DNA of 64,000 nucleotides, from contig NZ_CP083455.1 in NCBI RefSeq assembly GCF_020229735.1, positions 1,143,001 to 1,207,000 of the forward strand, written 5' to 3'. The notes beneath the pieces were generated by a model. The model had not been told where the DNA came from. It did not search any database and worked only from the letters and a program-made list of their open reading frames with translations. This stretch comes from Deinococcus taeanensis (GTDB taxonomy: Bacteria; Deinococcota; Deinococci; Deinococcales; Deinococcaceae). Below, in pieces: positions 37,277 to 47,114 of the stretch; position 1 is the stretch's first letter; each line of letters opens with the position of its first letter. The position numbers and the translations under genes are program-made.

Positions 37277-37999
37277 ATGCAAGGTCTTCTCAGCGATGTT
37301 CCCCTGATGGGTGTGCTGGAACTGATTCACACCACGCGCCAGACCGGCGTGCTGGACGTGCAGACCAGCGTTCCGTTCACCGTGGCATTCATGAACGGTG
37401 AAATTGTTGCCGGCGGCATCATCGACTGGCTCGGCACCGAAGCGATCCAGGCCTGCCCGATCCTGGCGGACTCCGGTACCTTCCGGTTCGAACCCCGTGA
37501 CGTGACCGGCACGCCCCTGGCCCCGTACGGACATTTCTCAACCGACTGGGCCCGCATCGGTGATGAATGGGATCAGGTCTGTGCCCTGATCGGCAGTCCC
37601 AGCCAGCTGCTTCAGGGCCCCCTGCCCATGTTCGACATTCCAGGCGGCCGCTCGGTGCGCGCCGTGGCCCGCGAGACCGAGCAGCCTCTGTTTCAGGTGG
37701 CGCAGCTGGCCGCGCAGGGCGTCCGTGACGGCCGCCTGATCCCGCAGGGACGGTTCGAGTGGGCGCGCCTGAAACTCCAGCCGGCCGGTCAGCGGGCAGC
37801 GGTGCACCCGGTTGCGCGCCAGCTGGACGGCGAACGGACCCTGGCCGACGCGGTGGGTGAGGGCACCAGTATCCGCGACGTGCGTGAATACCTGCTCGGA
37901 GAGCTGCGCCTGGGACTCCGTTTCGCCGGGAGCGGCTGGGTCATGCGGGACCTTGTGTGGGAAGCCAGGCACGTGCAGGACGACCCCAGCGCGGACTGA
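37277..37999 (+). CDS. DUF4388 (PATAN-like) domain protein
   Basis: 240 residues. The N-terminal 100 residues match DUF4388: MQGLLSDVPLMGVLELIHTT, then GVLDVQTSVPFTVAFMNGEIVAGG and TFRFEPRDV, known from Deinococcus-Thermus and delta-proteobacterial signalling proteins. The rest is not recognised. A helix-turn-helix-like stretch (VRAVARETEQPLFQVAQLAAQG) occurs near 130. The start is taken as the ATG at 37277, 10 nt after TAGCGT; the GTG at 37265 lies within that -10 box. Follows nnr by 42 nt. Confidence 0.8.
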   Translation: MQGLLSDVPLMGVLELIHTTRQTGVLDVQTSVPFTVAFMNGEIVAGGIIDWLGTEAIQACPILADSGTFRFEPRDVTGTPLAPYGHFSTDWARIGDEWDQVCALIGSPSQLLQGPLPMFDIPGGRSVRAVARETEQPLFQVAQLAAQGVRDGRLIPQGRFEWARLKLQPAGQRAAVHPVARQLDGERTLADAVGEGTSIRDVREYLLGELRLGLRFAGSGWVMRDLVWEARHVQDDPSAD

Positions 38000-38013
38000 G
38001 CACGTCCGGATGA

Positions 38014-38033
38014 CTGCCCGGACGGCCGGGCAG
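38014..38033 (+). terminator. Small GC hairpin after the DUF4388 gene
   Basis: CTGCCCGG / CCGGGCAG (8 bp) with loop ACGG and no T tract; candidate terminator only. Confidence 0.4.
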
Positions 38034-38058
38034 GCCGGGCTGCACTAGAATGCGCGGC

Positions 38059-39732
38059 ATGTTGTTTCTTTCGGCCCTGCTGCTGCTCGTGGCGTTCCTG
38101 GCGGGCAGCGTGCCCGTCGGGAACGCCGTTCTGACGCGTGCGGGGGTGAACGTGCGCATGACCAACGCGCACAACCTCGGCGTGGAAAACGTCCTGTACC
38201 GCGTTGGACCTGCCTTGGCGGGCCTCACCGCTCTGCTGGACGCCGCCAAGGGGTTTCTCGCTGTCCTGATGGCCTCCAGCCTCGGCGTGCCGGAAGTGAC
38301 GGTCATGGCCGCCCTGGCCGCGTACCTGGGGCACCTGAATCCTCCCCGCTTCCTGTTCGGGCCGACGCCCCCGCGCGGGCGCGGGAACCTGGTGCTGCTG
38401 GGGGTTCTGGCGGGCCTGGCGGTGGCCGCCGCAGTGCCGCTGTGGGCGGCGGCCCTGCCGGTGGTGGTGTACGCGGGCGTTGCGGGCTTCTGGGGGTACG
38501 TGAGTGGCGCGACGCTGGCCGGCCTGCTGACCTTCACGCTGGCGGTGGCGTCCCTGCCGCTGAGCCCGGCTGCGAAACTGGCGGCCCTGGCGCTCCTGGT
38601 GGCGGCCACGTGGCGCTTCAAGGAGAACCTGGGCCGCATGGCAGACGGCACCGAACCGCGGCTCGGCGATCCGGTGCCCCTCGCTGGCCGCCGCACCGAC
38701 GAGGTTGTCGCCGCGTTCATGATTCACCCCATGTCGCTGGAGAACTTCTGGAGCGCGCGCCGCTTTGCGTGGCTGCGCCCCCTGGTGGAAAAAGGTCTGG
38801 TCAGCGAGCGCGGCGTGCGGCAGATGGCCGAGAGCCTGCGGCCCATGAAGGTGGGCGAACTGCAGGGAATCCGCACCACGGACGGCAAGAGCATCCGCTG
38901 CTACCTGCTGTCCAGTCCGCTGCTTCCCGACGTGTTCCGTGACAACCCGGACCTCGCCACGAAACGTGCCATTGAAGGCGCACGCCTCGCGCAGGAACTC
39001 GGCGCAGAAGTGTTCGGGCTCGGTGCGTTCTGGTCGGTCGTGGGGAACAAGGGCCTGGACGTGCAGGCGGCCGTGCCGGACATCACCATCACGAACGGCG
39101 GCGCGTACACCTCCGGCACCATCAAGGCCGCGATTCCCGGCATCCTGGAACACTTTGCCGCGCAGGGCCGTGATCTGCGTGGCGCCACGGCAGGCATCGT
39201 CGGTGCGAACGGCGTGGTGGCTTTCGGAATCGCCCGCACCATCGCCCCGCAGGTGGGGAAGCTCATCCTGATCGGCCGGGACCTGGAGCGGCTGGAACGC
39301 AGCGCTGCCGCCCTGCGCCGCGCCGCGCGGGACACCGAGATCATCACCACGACGAGTTACGACACCCTGAAGGAAGCCGACCTGATCTTCAGCGCCACGA
39401 GCGACCCGAACCCTGTGATCTTTCCGCAGCACGTCAAGCCCGGCGTGTGGATCTTCGACGAGGGGCGCCCCGCCGACGTGCATGAGAGCGTGCACGCCCT
39501 GCCGGGCGTGCGGGTCATTCCCGGCGGCGTGGTTCGCCCTCCGGGCGGCATGACCAGCAATATCGACCTGCAGTTCGGAACTGGACAGGTGCCCGCGTGC
39601 CTCGCCGAAACGCTGATCATCGCGGCGACCGGTGAGCACCACCGCAAGAGCCTGGGGCAGCAGACCCTGACGGACAACATCAATTTCTTCGTGGAGCAGG
39701 CCGAGCACCTGGGCTTCCAGGTCGTCGAATAA
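38059..39732 (+). CDS. Fusion of PlsY-like acyltransferase domain and acyl-ACP reductase-like dehydrogenase
   Basis: 557 residues. Residues 1-185 form a polytopic PlsY-like domain: GSVPVGN (16-22), LGVENVLYRVGP (40-51), DAAKG (61-65) and GHLNPPR (91-97); the third PlsY loop is altered. Residues 210-557 look like the cyanobacterial fatty-aldehyde-forming acyl-ACP reductase: LGAEVFGLGAFWSVVGNKGL, then ITNGGAYTSGTI, GIVGANGVVAFGIA (Rossmann, about 379-392) and an HDEGRP-like IFDEGRPADV. The reactive Cys of the reductase (in HTACV) reads as TSGTI here, so thioester reduction may be lost. A joined glycerolipid-acyl and aldehyde/dehydrogenase unit is unusual. The ATG at 38059 follows TAGAAT by 7 nt. 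Confidence 0.75.
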   Translation: MLFLSALLLLVAFLAGSVPVGNAVLTRAGVNVRMTNAHNLGVENVLYRVGPALAGLTALLDAAKGFLAVLMASSLGVPEVTVMAALAAYLGHLNPPRFLFGPTPPRGRGNLVLLGVLAGLAVAAAVPLWAAALPVVVYAGVAGFWGYVSGATLAGLLTFTLAVASLPLSPAAKLAALALLVAATWRFKENLGRMADGTEPRLGDPVPLAGRRTDEVVAAFMIHPMSLENFWSARRFAWLRPLVEKGLVSERGVRQMAESLRPMKVGELQGIRTTDGKSIRCYLLSSPLLPDVFRDNPDLATKRAIEGARLAQELGAEVFGLGAFWSVVGNKGLDVQAAVPDITITNGGAYTSGTIKAAIPGILEHFAAQGRDLRGATAGIVGANGVVAFGIARTIAPQVGKLILIGRDLERLERSAAALRRAARDTEIITTTSYDTLKEADLIFSATSDPNPVIFPQHVKPGVWIFDEGRPADVHESVHALPGVRVIPGGVVRPPGGMTSNIDLQFGTGQVPACLAETLIIAATGEHHRKSLGQQTLTDNINFFVEQAEHLGFQVVE

Positions 39733-39859
39733 GGCGACGGGCAGGCCGGGTACGGCGGCGCGCGCCGCTCACAGGAGTGGGAGGCTGTGCGTTTCGTGAA
39801 GAACGCATGGAGGGCCGCCGCTCACGCCGGTTGTTCCGGCACCCTACGCTGCCCCGCAG

Positions 39860-41359
39860 ATGAGACGGGCACTGCTTCTGGGACTGATGATGTGCGGCGC
39901 GCCTGCCCAGGCGGCCCGCCTGCCCATCTACCTGGGTCCCGCTCAGCTTGCCTGGGTGCAGCCGCCCGCCGCGTGTGCCAAGCCGGTGGCGCCGCTGGAG
40001 CGCGTGGTGTGGACGCTGGACCGGCAGCGGGGCGGGCCGGACCTCAGCTGCGACAACGCCTTCGTGTCGTACCTGCGCACCCCCCAGGACCTGGATTCTC
40101 CCCGCGACGCGTACCAGGTGCTGGCGGACCAGATTCAGGACGCGCGGGCCGAGGTGCTGCTTGCCAGCATGGAGTGGCAGAGCGGGCCGGGTCAGCCCGG
40201 CGGGACGTTTGTGCAGGCGGCCGCGCGGCTGTACCGCCGCGTTCAGGCCCGCCCGGGTGCGTACCCGCAGGGCATGACGGTACGTGTCCTGCTCGGAAAC
40301 TTCCCGGACCTAATCCGGCCGGACGGGGCCACGCAGATCCTCGCCCTGGCGCGCGCCCTGCGGGACGCGGGCGTGCCCCTGCGCGACGAGCGCGCCGGAT
40401 GGACCCTGACCCTCCTGAATTACGGGTACCTGCCGCACAGTCACGTGAAACTGCACGTCATTGACGGGCAGGACCTCACGGTGGCCGGGTACAACTTCAC
40501 CGCGTGGCACCTGCCGGGCGGGCAGCCCGGCGCGCGTAACCTGCACGACCTGGGCCTGCGGCTGCGCGGCCCCGTGGCGCAGGCCGGCGTGGCCGCCTTC
40601 GATGACCTGTGGCGGCACAGCGAGGAACTCGAGTGTCCTCCGGACGTGCCCCCGGGGCAGGTCGGTGCGTCATGCCGTCTGGTGCCGGCCGCGCCGCCCA
40701 GCCACCCGCCGCTGGCCGCGCGCGCTGTGAGTGCCGGGAGCGCCCGGGCGTTTGTGCTGTACCGCCGGCCGGCCGGGGAGGACTTCGCGGACCGGGCGTC
40801 CCTGGCCCTGATGAACGCCGCCCAACGCAGCATCGGCCTGATGCAGGCGGATTTCAGTCCCGGCCTGGAATGCTGGTTCGGCTACCTGAATCCGGACTCG
40901 TGCCCCCTGAACCACCTGCCCGTGTACTTTCCTGCGCTGCTGGACGCCATGAAGCGCGGGGTGCAGGTCCGTCTCCTGGTCGTGAACTACGGGTTCGGGA
41001 AGCCGGCCAACCGCACCGGCGTCGCGCTGATGCGCCGTGAACTGCGCCGCCGGGGTCTGGATGACCGCTTCGAGGCACGGTACGTGACCTACAACATGCA
41101 TGCCAAGGTGATGACCGTGGACCATGACATGGTCGTGGCGGGCAGCATGAACTTTCACTTCAGCGCGTGGGGATCTCTGGGTCTCGCCGAGGCGGCCCTG
41201 GCGACCAGTGACCCGCAGGCCGTGGCCCAACAGGACCGGACCTTCGAGTCCGCGTGGGCCACAGGCAGCGTCGCCATTCCCGAGGAGCGCTGGCTGGCCC
41301 GCGTGCCCCGTGACCTGCTGCCGGCCTCCGCCACACCCCGCGGAGACGGCGGGCCGTAG
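39860..41359 (+). CDS. Secreted phospholipase D-like protein (two HKD motifs)
   Basis: 499 residues with a signal peptide ([16 protein letters not shown]). Two HKD-type motifs are visible: [19 protein letters not shown] near 194-212 and [19 protein letters not shown] near 413-431, the hallmark of the PLD superfamily. The Gly-Ser-Asn ends differ slightly between copies. It probably acts on phospholipid or nucleic-acid phosphodiesters outside the membrane; secretion favours lipids. Leaderless start: TACGCT lies about 9 nt before the ATG at 39860. On the plus strand after the PlsY fusion. Confidence 0.85.
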   Translation: MRRALLLGLMMCGAPAQAARLPIYLGPAQLAWVQPPAACAKPVAPLERVVWTLDRQRGGPDLSCDNAFVSYLRTPQDLDSPRDAYQVLADQIQDARAEVLLASMEWQSGPGQPGGTFVQAAARLYRRVQARPGAYPQGMTVRVLLGNFPDLIRPDGATQILALARALRDAGVPLRDERAGWTLTLLNYGYLPHSHVKLHVIDGQDLTVAGYNFTAWHLPGGQPGARNLHDLGLRLRGPVAQAGVAAFDDLWRHSEELECPPDVPPGQVGASCRLVPAAPPSHPPLAARAVSAGSARAFVLYRRPAGEDFADRASLALMNAAQRSIGLMQADFSPGLECWFGYLNPDSCPLNHLPVYFPALLDAMKRGVQVRLLVVNYGFGKPANRTGVALMRRELRRRGLDDRFEARYVTYNMHAKVMTVDHDMVVAGSMNFHFSAWGSLGLAEAALATSDPQAVAQQDRTFESAWATGSVAIPEERWLARVPRDLLPASATPRGDGGP

Positions 41360-41417
41360 GCGCAAGGGGCGGGCAAGGGCACGGTACGCTCGTGGGCGGC
41401 GCTCTACACTGGGCGGC

Positions 41418-42413
41418 ATGATCGAGCGGATTCACCTGGCCAAACCCCGCGGCTTCTGCGCCGGGGTCGTGATGGCCATTCAGGCGGTCGAGAAGGCCGC
41501 GCGGACAGAGGACCGGCCCGTGACGGTGTACCACTCCATCGTGCACAACCACACCGTGGTGGACCGGCTGCAGCAGGGGCACGGCGTGCACTTCGTGGAG
41601 GACCTGGAGGCTGTGGAGGCCCTGCCGCAGGGCGGGCAGACCGTGGTGTTCAGCGCGCACGGGATCGCGCCGGCCGTCAGGGAACGGGCGCGTCAGCTGG
41701 GTCTCGCCACCATCGACGCCACGTGCCCGCTGGTGACGAAGGTGCACACCGAGGCGAAGAAGTACGCCCGGGAGGGCTACACCATCCTGCTGATCGGTGA
41801 CAGCGCCCGGCACCAGGAAGTGATCGGCACGCGCGGCGAGGCGCCGGACCACACGGTGGTGGTGGGCGTGCTCGGGAAAACCGGCGAGGGGCTGGCAGAC
41901 CCGCACACGGTGCAGGTGCCGGACCCGGAGCGGCTGGTGGTGCTCACGCAGACCACCCTCAGCGTGGACGACACCCGGCGCACCATCGAGATTCTCCGGG
42001 CGCGTTTCCCGGCGCTGGTCGTGCCGCCCAGCGAGGACCTGTGCTACGCCACGAAGAACCGGCAGGACGCCGTGAAGGCCATCGCTCCCCTGGTGGATGT
42101 GTTTCTGGTGCTGACCAGCACGCACAGCAGCAACGGCATGCGCCTGCTGGAACTGGCGGAGTCGGAGTGCGGCCGTTCGGTGCGGCTGGAAACCGCGGCG
42201 GACCTCGTGGGCGTAGACCTGACCGGAGCCCGGTCGGTCGGGATCACCAGTGCAGCCAGCACGCCGGACGATCTGGTGCAGGCGGTCGTGGCACATTTCC
42301 GGGCGCTGAACCCCGCGCTGGAGGTCATTGAGGAAGGGGAGTGGGAGAACATCGAGTTCCGCGAGCCGCGCAAGATCCTGCCTTCCCAGGCGCTGCCGCG
42401 CACCATGCAGTAG
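41418..42413 (+). CDS. ispH: 4-hydroxy-3-methylbut-2-enyl diphosphate reductase
   Basis: 331 residues. Last step of the MEP isoprenoid pathway, an iron-sulfur enzyme. Three cluster Cys are visible in PRGFCAGV near 13, [12 protein letters not shown] near 100 and [13 protein letters not shown] near 200; the substrate Glu and His sites are in [16 protein letters not shown] and [12 protein letters not shown]. The length fits the long bacterial form. TACACT is 7 nt before the ATG. The DUF1294 gene begins 3 nt after its TAG, so the two may be co-transcribed. Confidence 0.97.
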   Translation: MIERIHLAKPRGFCAGVVMAIQAVEKAARTEDRPVTVYHSIVHNHTVVDRLQQGHGVHFVEDLEAVEALPQGGQTVVFSAHGIAPAVRERARQLGLATIDATCPLVTKVHTEAKKYAREGYTILLIGDSARHQEVIGTRGEAPDHTVVVGVLGKTGEGLADPHTVQVPDPERLVVLTQTTLSVDDTRRTIEILRARFPALVVPPSEDLCYATKNRQDAVKAIAPLVDVFLVLTSTHSSNGMRLLELAESECGRSVRLETAADLVGVDLTGARSVGITSAASTPDDLVQAVVAHFRALNPALEVIEEGEWENIEFREPRKILPSQALPRTMQ

Positions 42414-42416
42414 GCC

Positions 42417-42746
42417 ATGCTGGTTACTGTGCAGGAAGGAGCGGGACTGCTGCTGCGGCTGTTCGTGGCGTGGCAGCTGCTCTGGGGTCTGGTGGCCTTT
42501 GTGAGTGTGTGGCGGGACAAGCGTCTGGCACAGCAGGGGAGGGCGCGGCTCCCGGAGCGTCAGTTGCATGCGCTGGAGGCGTGGGGTGGGTGGCTGGGGT
42601 CATGGGCGGCGCAGCTGGTGTTCCGGCACAAGACCCGCAAGCGGACGTATCAGCGGATCTTTCGTCGCCGGATGCTGTGGTGGAGCGCGGCGTGGGTGCT
42701 GGGACTCCTTGCGTCCGTTGCTCTCCACCGAGGCCTTTTCAATTGA
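42417..42746 (+). CDS. DUF1294 membrane protein
   Basis: 109 residues. It carries the DUF1294 pattern: VSVWRDKRLAQQGRARLPE (the DKxxAxxxxxRIPE box), LHALEAWGGWLGSW, then VFRHKTRKRTYQRIF. Two or three membrane helices (residues 8-30, 48-66 and 85-105). It begins directly after ispH with 3 nt between. The function of the family is unknown. Confidence 0.85.
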   Translation: MLVTVQEGAGLLLRLFVAWQLLWGLVAFVSVWRDKRLAQQGRARLPERQLHALEAWGGWLGSWAAQLVFRHKTRKRTYQRIFRRRMLWWSAAWVLGLLASVALHRGLFN

Positions 42747-42753
42747 TAGACAT

Positions 42754-42783
42754 TTGACCACTCTACCTGTCATGCGTTAGGAT
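42754..42783 (+). promoter_or_regulatory. Promoter of lysZ
   Basis: TTGACC (42754-42759) and TAGGAT (42778-42783) are 18 nt apart, and the ATG at 42791 follows 7 nt after the -10 box, so the message is leaderless. The surrounding bases are AT-rich compared with the rest. Confidence 0.65.
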
Positions 42784-42790
42784 ACCCGGC

Positions 42791-43594
<804 letters not shown>

Positions 43595-43657
43595 CCCCGC
43601 CCGGCCCCCACACCGGACTGGGCAGGCGGCCAGCCGCCGCGGTATGCTGACCCGCTC

Positions 43658-43939
43658 ATGACCTCGCCCCACGACCTCCTCACCTTCCTGACCGTGCGCG
43701 GCGGCCGGGAATACCGCGTGACCGCCCTGCTCGCCACCGGGCGGGGGCGCAAGGCCAGCGTGCGGGAACTTGGCGAGTACCGCCTCACCGCGCGCGGCGG
43801 GGACCTGCAGGCCACCGGCCCCAGTGGCCAGACCCGCACCCTCACGCACCAGGAATTTCTCAGTGTGTTCGGGAGTTACCAGTTCAGCGCCGCTCAGCCC
43901 ACCGGCCTCCTCACCGACCTCGGCCCCCTGTTTACCTGA
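43658..43939 (+). CDS. Small conserved-type protein, unknown function
   Basis: 93 residues, not recognised. HDLLTFLTVRGGREYRVTALLATGRGR and a following SVRELGEYRLTARGGDLQATG suggest a beta-rich small domain. TATGCT lies 9 nt before the ATG, the usual leaderless pattern. The codon use and start signal look like a real gene. It stands alone after lysZ; nothing else hints at function. Confidence 0.65.
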   Translation: MTSPHDLLTFLTVRGGREYRVTALLATGRGRKASVRELGEYRLTARGGDLQATGPSGQTRTLTHQEFLSVFGSYQFSAAQPTGLLTDLGPLFT

Positions 43940-44484
43940 TCCCTCCCACCGGACGGCCGCAGCGCGGCGTGGTTGCCCCCAGCCAGCGCCCCGCGGCGCA
44001 GCCCGGCCTGCGCGGCCGGCAGCAGGACCGGCGCGGTCATCGCCGAACCCACTGCACACCCGGCCCGTCCGGCTGGGCTCCGAACAGGTGCTCACGCCAG
44101 TCGGTCCGGCGCCGGTTCAGGGCATACCGCTGCATGGAGCTCCAGAGGCACCCGCTGGCCGTCCTGAAGACTTGCCCGGTCCGGTGAGGCCGTGGGCGCT
44201 TCCTGCTGACAGTGGCGTGGCGGCCTGTGCCCGGGGTCGAACACGCCCTGGGCGCCGAACGGACCCCCACGCGCCCCCAGCTTGCTCACACCGTGCGCCA
44301 GCAACTTGATCGCGGCGCGCCCGGCGGCAGCCTGATCATCCACCGGGCACGGGCGTTGTCAACTGGGGCCCCGGGCACCGCACGGACGGGCATCGGGCGG
44401 ACCACCCTGCGGTGAGGTGCCTTCCTGCGGTTCACTGGCAGACCCGGTCACCCTTCTGCCCGGCGGGCGTGTGGGCGGTCGGCG
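43940..44484. other. Gene-free stretch of about 545 nt
   Basis: No frame gives a confident gene. On the minus strand a frame in 44092-44343 (LLAHGVSKLGARGGPFGAQ) and another in 44037-44270 (RRTDWREHLFGAQPDG) look protein-like but are short, in different frames and have no start signal. This may be the remnant of a decayed gene. Confidence 0.4.
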
Positions 44485-45225
44485 CTACAGGGCCCTGGTC
44501 GTGAACACCATGACGTCGCTGCGGGCGTCCAGTGGCCCACCCTGGAATGATCCTGTGACCCGGGGAATCTCGAAACCTGCGAAGCGCACCAGCCATTCCA
44601 TCTCGTACCGGGTGTAGTACCGCTGGGTGAGGGTGTAATGCCGTCGCGTCAGGGTGCCGTCGGGGGCAGTGGTGTCCACGTGGTACTCGGTGGTGATGTG
44701 CTGGCGGGGTTTGTCATGACGCTGCACCAGGAACACGTCCGTGCGGTGTCCGTCCGGCCCGTGGAATGTTTCGCCTTCGTGCCGGACCGTGTTGGGTTTT
44801 CCGAACCGCGGGACGTACAGGTCAAAGGTGAAGGTGCCGCCGGTCTGAAGGTGCGCGTGAATGTTCTCCAGGGCCTGTAACTGTTCATTCGGGGTGTACA
44901 GGTGCATCAGGGCGTTAAACGGCGCGATGATCGTGTCGAAGCGTTCGGGCAGCTGGAAGGTGCGGGCATCCCCCTGCACGTACGTGACCTGAAGGCCGTC
45001 CCTGGCGGCGCGTTCGCGCGCCCGGTCGATCATGCGTGCACTGGGCTCCAGTCCCGTGATCACCACGCCGCGCCGCGCCAGGAACGTCGTGACGCGCCCG
45101 GTGCCCGACCCGATCTCCAGCACGGGCCCCCGCGCCTGTTCGCCCACCCGCGCGTAGTGGTGCAGGTCGTCGCGGTACACGTCGTACTGGTGGTCGTACA
45201 GGTCGGCGAAGTCGTCGTAGTTCAC
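44485..45225 (-). CDS. Class I SAM-dependent methyltransferase
   Basis: 246 residues. VLEIGSGTGRVTTFLARRGVVITGLEPS near 34-61 is the SAM site (motif I and acidic loop), followed by YVQGDARTFQLPERFDTIIAPFNALMHL (motifs II and III). The C-terminal part has RYYTRYEMEWLVRFAGFE typical of ubiquinone/menaquinone-type or small-molecule methyltransferases. The substrate is unknown. Start is GTG with TAGCCT 7 nt upstream (leaderless). Beyond it the same strand carries the deacetylase gene after an 18-nt gap. Confidence 0.88.
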   Translation of the reverse strand: MNYDDFADLYDHQYDVYRDDLHHYARVGEQARGPVLEIGSGTGRVTTFLARRGVVITGLEPSARMIDRARERAARDGLQVTYVQGDARTFQLPERFDTIIAPFNALMHLYTPNEQLQALENIHAHLQTGGTFTFDLYVPRFGKPNTVRHEGETFHGPDGHRTDVFLVQRHDKPRQHITTEYHVDTTAPDGTLTRRHYTLTQRYYTRYEMEWLVRFAGFEIPRVTGSFQGGPLDARSDVMVFTTRAL

Positions 45226-45243
45226 GCCGCACAGGCTACGGGA

Positions 45244-45984
45244 TCAGTGCCGTCCGCGCAGGGCGCCCGCGAGGTCCTGCCAGCGCCCGGGCCGGGCGCC
45301 CTGCAACTCCTGCAGGGGCACCACGTCGTACCCCTGCTCCAGCAGGTCCCGCAGGATGCCCGGCAGGGCGGTGGGTGTCGTGCGGCCCCCGGGCCCGGCG
45401 TCGTGCAGCACGATGATCGCGCCGGGGTGCACCTGCTGGCGCACGGCGCTGCGCACGCCTTGCGGCGTGGCGTCCGGCGCCCAGTCGCGCGCCTCGACGG
45501 TCCAGTGCACGCCGGTAAGCCCGGTGGCGCGCTGACCCAGCAGCGTGGCGAGCGTGTAGCCACCGTGGGGGGGACGCTGCCGGGTGGCGCGCCGCCCGGT
45601 CAGGCGGGCGATCCGGCGTGCGGCGTCGCCCGGGTCGCGGAACGCCCGCCACGGGGTCAGGAACCAGGCGTGGCGGTGCAGGTTGCCGTGCGGGTGGACC
45701 TCGTGACCCTCATCCAGCAATTGGCGCAGCAAGGCGGGATGACGCTCGGCCTGTTCGGGAAGCACGAAGAACGCCGCATGGACGCCCGCCGCCCTTAATG
45801 CGTCCAGCACCGCGGGTGTGGTGGCTGGGTCCGGACCGTCATCAAACGTGAGGGCCACCTGCCGCGCGCCCCGCCCGGACCGGATCAGGCCGAGGCCGCC
45901 ACGCTGGCTGAGCAGGTACGGAAGCCCGATGTACGTACCCAGCCAGACTACGGTGCCCAGCAGCACCCGGCGCCCGGCCTTCAC
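45244..45984 (-). CDS. Polysaccharide deacetylase (NodB-type)
   Basis: 246 residues. A membrane helix or signal near residues 8-26 is followed by the NodB domain. The catalytic motif TFDDGPD carries the base and metal Asp (D48, D49), and HPHGNLH has H99 and H103 for zinc. It is probably anchored outside the membrane and deacetylates a wall or surface polysaccharide. The GTG overlaps the TGA of the glycosyltransferase (GTGA 45981-45984). A degenerate copy of this family lies at 53379. Start is set by the overlap. Confidence 0.9.
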   Translation of the reverse strand: MKAGRRVLLGTVVWLGTYIGLPYLLSQRGGLGLIRSGRGARQVALTFDDGPDPATTPAVLDALRAAGVHAAFFVLPEQAERHPALLRQLLDEGHEVHPHGNLHRHAWFLTPWRAFRDPGDAARRIARLTGRRATRQRPPHGGYTLATLLGQRATGLTGVHWTVEARDWAPDATPQGVRSAVRQQVHPGAIIVLHDAGPGGRTTPTALPGILRDLLEQGYDVVPLQELQGARPGRWQDLAGALRGRH

Positions 45985-47114
45985 GCGCGGCCCAGGCGGC
46001 GCAGGAGCACCTGGGCGACCCGGTCGGCCGCGTCCGGCGTACTGACCTGGCGCGCCGCATGCGACATGCGTGAACGCTCATCGGGGTCCAGGGCGCGGAG
46101 CACGGCGGGCCGCAGGTCGCGCAGGTCGTGCGCCCAGAGCGCCGCGCCGTGCCGGGCCAGGTAGTTGGTATTGAATTCTTCCTGTCCGGGAATCGGGGCG
46201 TGCACGACCAGAGGCACCCCCAGGGTCGTGGATTCCGCGACGGTCAGACCGCCGGCCTTGCCGACCACGAGGTCCGACGCGGCCAGCAGTTCCGGGAAGT
46301 TCGTGGTGAACCCCAGGCGGTGCAGGGTCGCGCCACCCACCTGGGCCACGCCGTGCCCGTCCGCGCCCGCCAGGACCAGGACTTGCACGGGTCGGCCCAG
46401 ATTGCCCAGCTCGGTCAGCACGCGGCCCAGGGCGCGGTAGCTGCCGGTTCCACCTCCGGAAATCAGGATCAGTGGCAACTCCGGGTCCAGGCCGTGCTTC
46501 AGGCGCAGCGGGCCTTTCGGCGCACCGATCAGGTCGCGGTACACCTGCGCGATGGGGATGCCGGTCACCTCAATGCGGCTGTGCGGAATGCGCCAGCGGT
46601 CCATCTGCTCACGCGCCTCCTCGCTGGGCACCATCAGCACGTCCGCCTCGGCGCGCGCCCAGTGCTGGTGCACGCGGTAATCGGTGATGACCAGCGCGTT
46701 CAGGAAGTTCAGGTGCGCGCGGCGGCGCACATTGTCCGCCAGCGCCGCCGGGGTGGGGTAGGAACTTACGACCGCTTCGGGCTGCACCTCCAGCACATCG
46801 CGCCGCATGGCAGGGTACCCGAGCCACCCGAAAGTCTGCGCGGTGGGGGCGCGGTCGGTGTCGGTCAGGTGATAGAACGCGCGGTAGATGCCCGGGGCGT
46901 GCCGCAGCCACAGGTCGTACGTGCCGGCCGTGACCAGACGTTCGGGGGTGCTCATGTACTTCAGGAGGTCCGCATGCCGGGCGTCCAGCGGCACGCCCCG
47001 GACGCGCAGCGCGGCCTCAAGCGCGCCATTGGCCTGGTGATGCCCGCTGCCGAAGGACGCCGAGACGATCAGGGCCCGCAGGGGCGTCTGCGCCGGGGTC
47101 TGCACGGGCGTCAC
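45981..47114 (-). CDS. Glycolipid glycosyltransferase (MGDG synthase/UgtP type)
   Basis: 377 residues, GT28-type glycosyltransferase. LRALIVSASFGSGHHQANGALEAAL opens the sequence and matches the MGDG synthase N-terminal domain (with SGHH). ISGGGTGSYRALGRVL near 220 and VGKAGGLTVAESTTLGVPLVV near 290 are the sugar-nucleotide site. These enzymes attach hexose to diacylglycerol to make membrane glycolipids. GTG overlaps the TGA of the LptF/G permease (47111-47114) and its own TGA overlaps the deacetylase GTG. Confidence 0.88.
   Translation of the reverse strand: MTPVQTPAQTPLRALIVSASFGSGHHQANGALEAALRVRGVPLDARHADLLKYMSTPERLVTAGTYDLWLRHAPGIYRAFYHLTDTDRAPTAQTFGWLGYPAMRRDVLEVQPEAVVSSYPTPAALADNVRRRAHLNFLNALVITDYRVHQHWARAEADVLMVPSEEAREQMDRWRIPHSRIEVTGIPIAQVYRDLIGAPKGPLRLKHGLDPELPLILISGGGTGSYRALGRVLTELGNLGRPVQVLVLAGADGHGVAQVGGATLHRLGFTTNFPELLAASDLVVGKAGGLTVAESTTLGVPLVVHAPIPGQEEFNTNYLARHGAALWAHDLRDLRPAVLRALDPDERSRMSHAARQVSTPDAADRVAQVLLRRLGRA

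Noticed and set aside
43770..44309. Plus-strand frame continuing past the 93-residue gene
   Set aside because: It is in a different frame from that gene, is full of Arg/Pro/Ala and lacks any start signal or motif.
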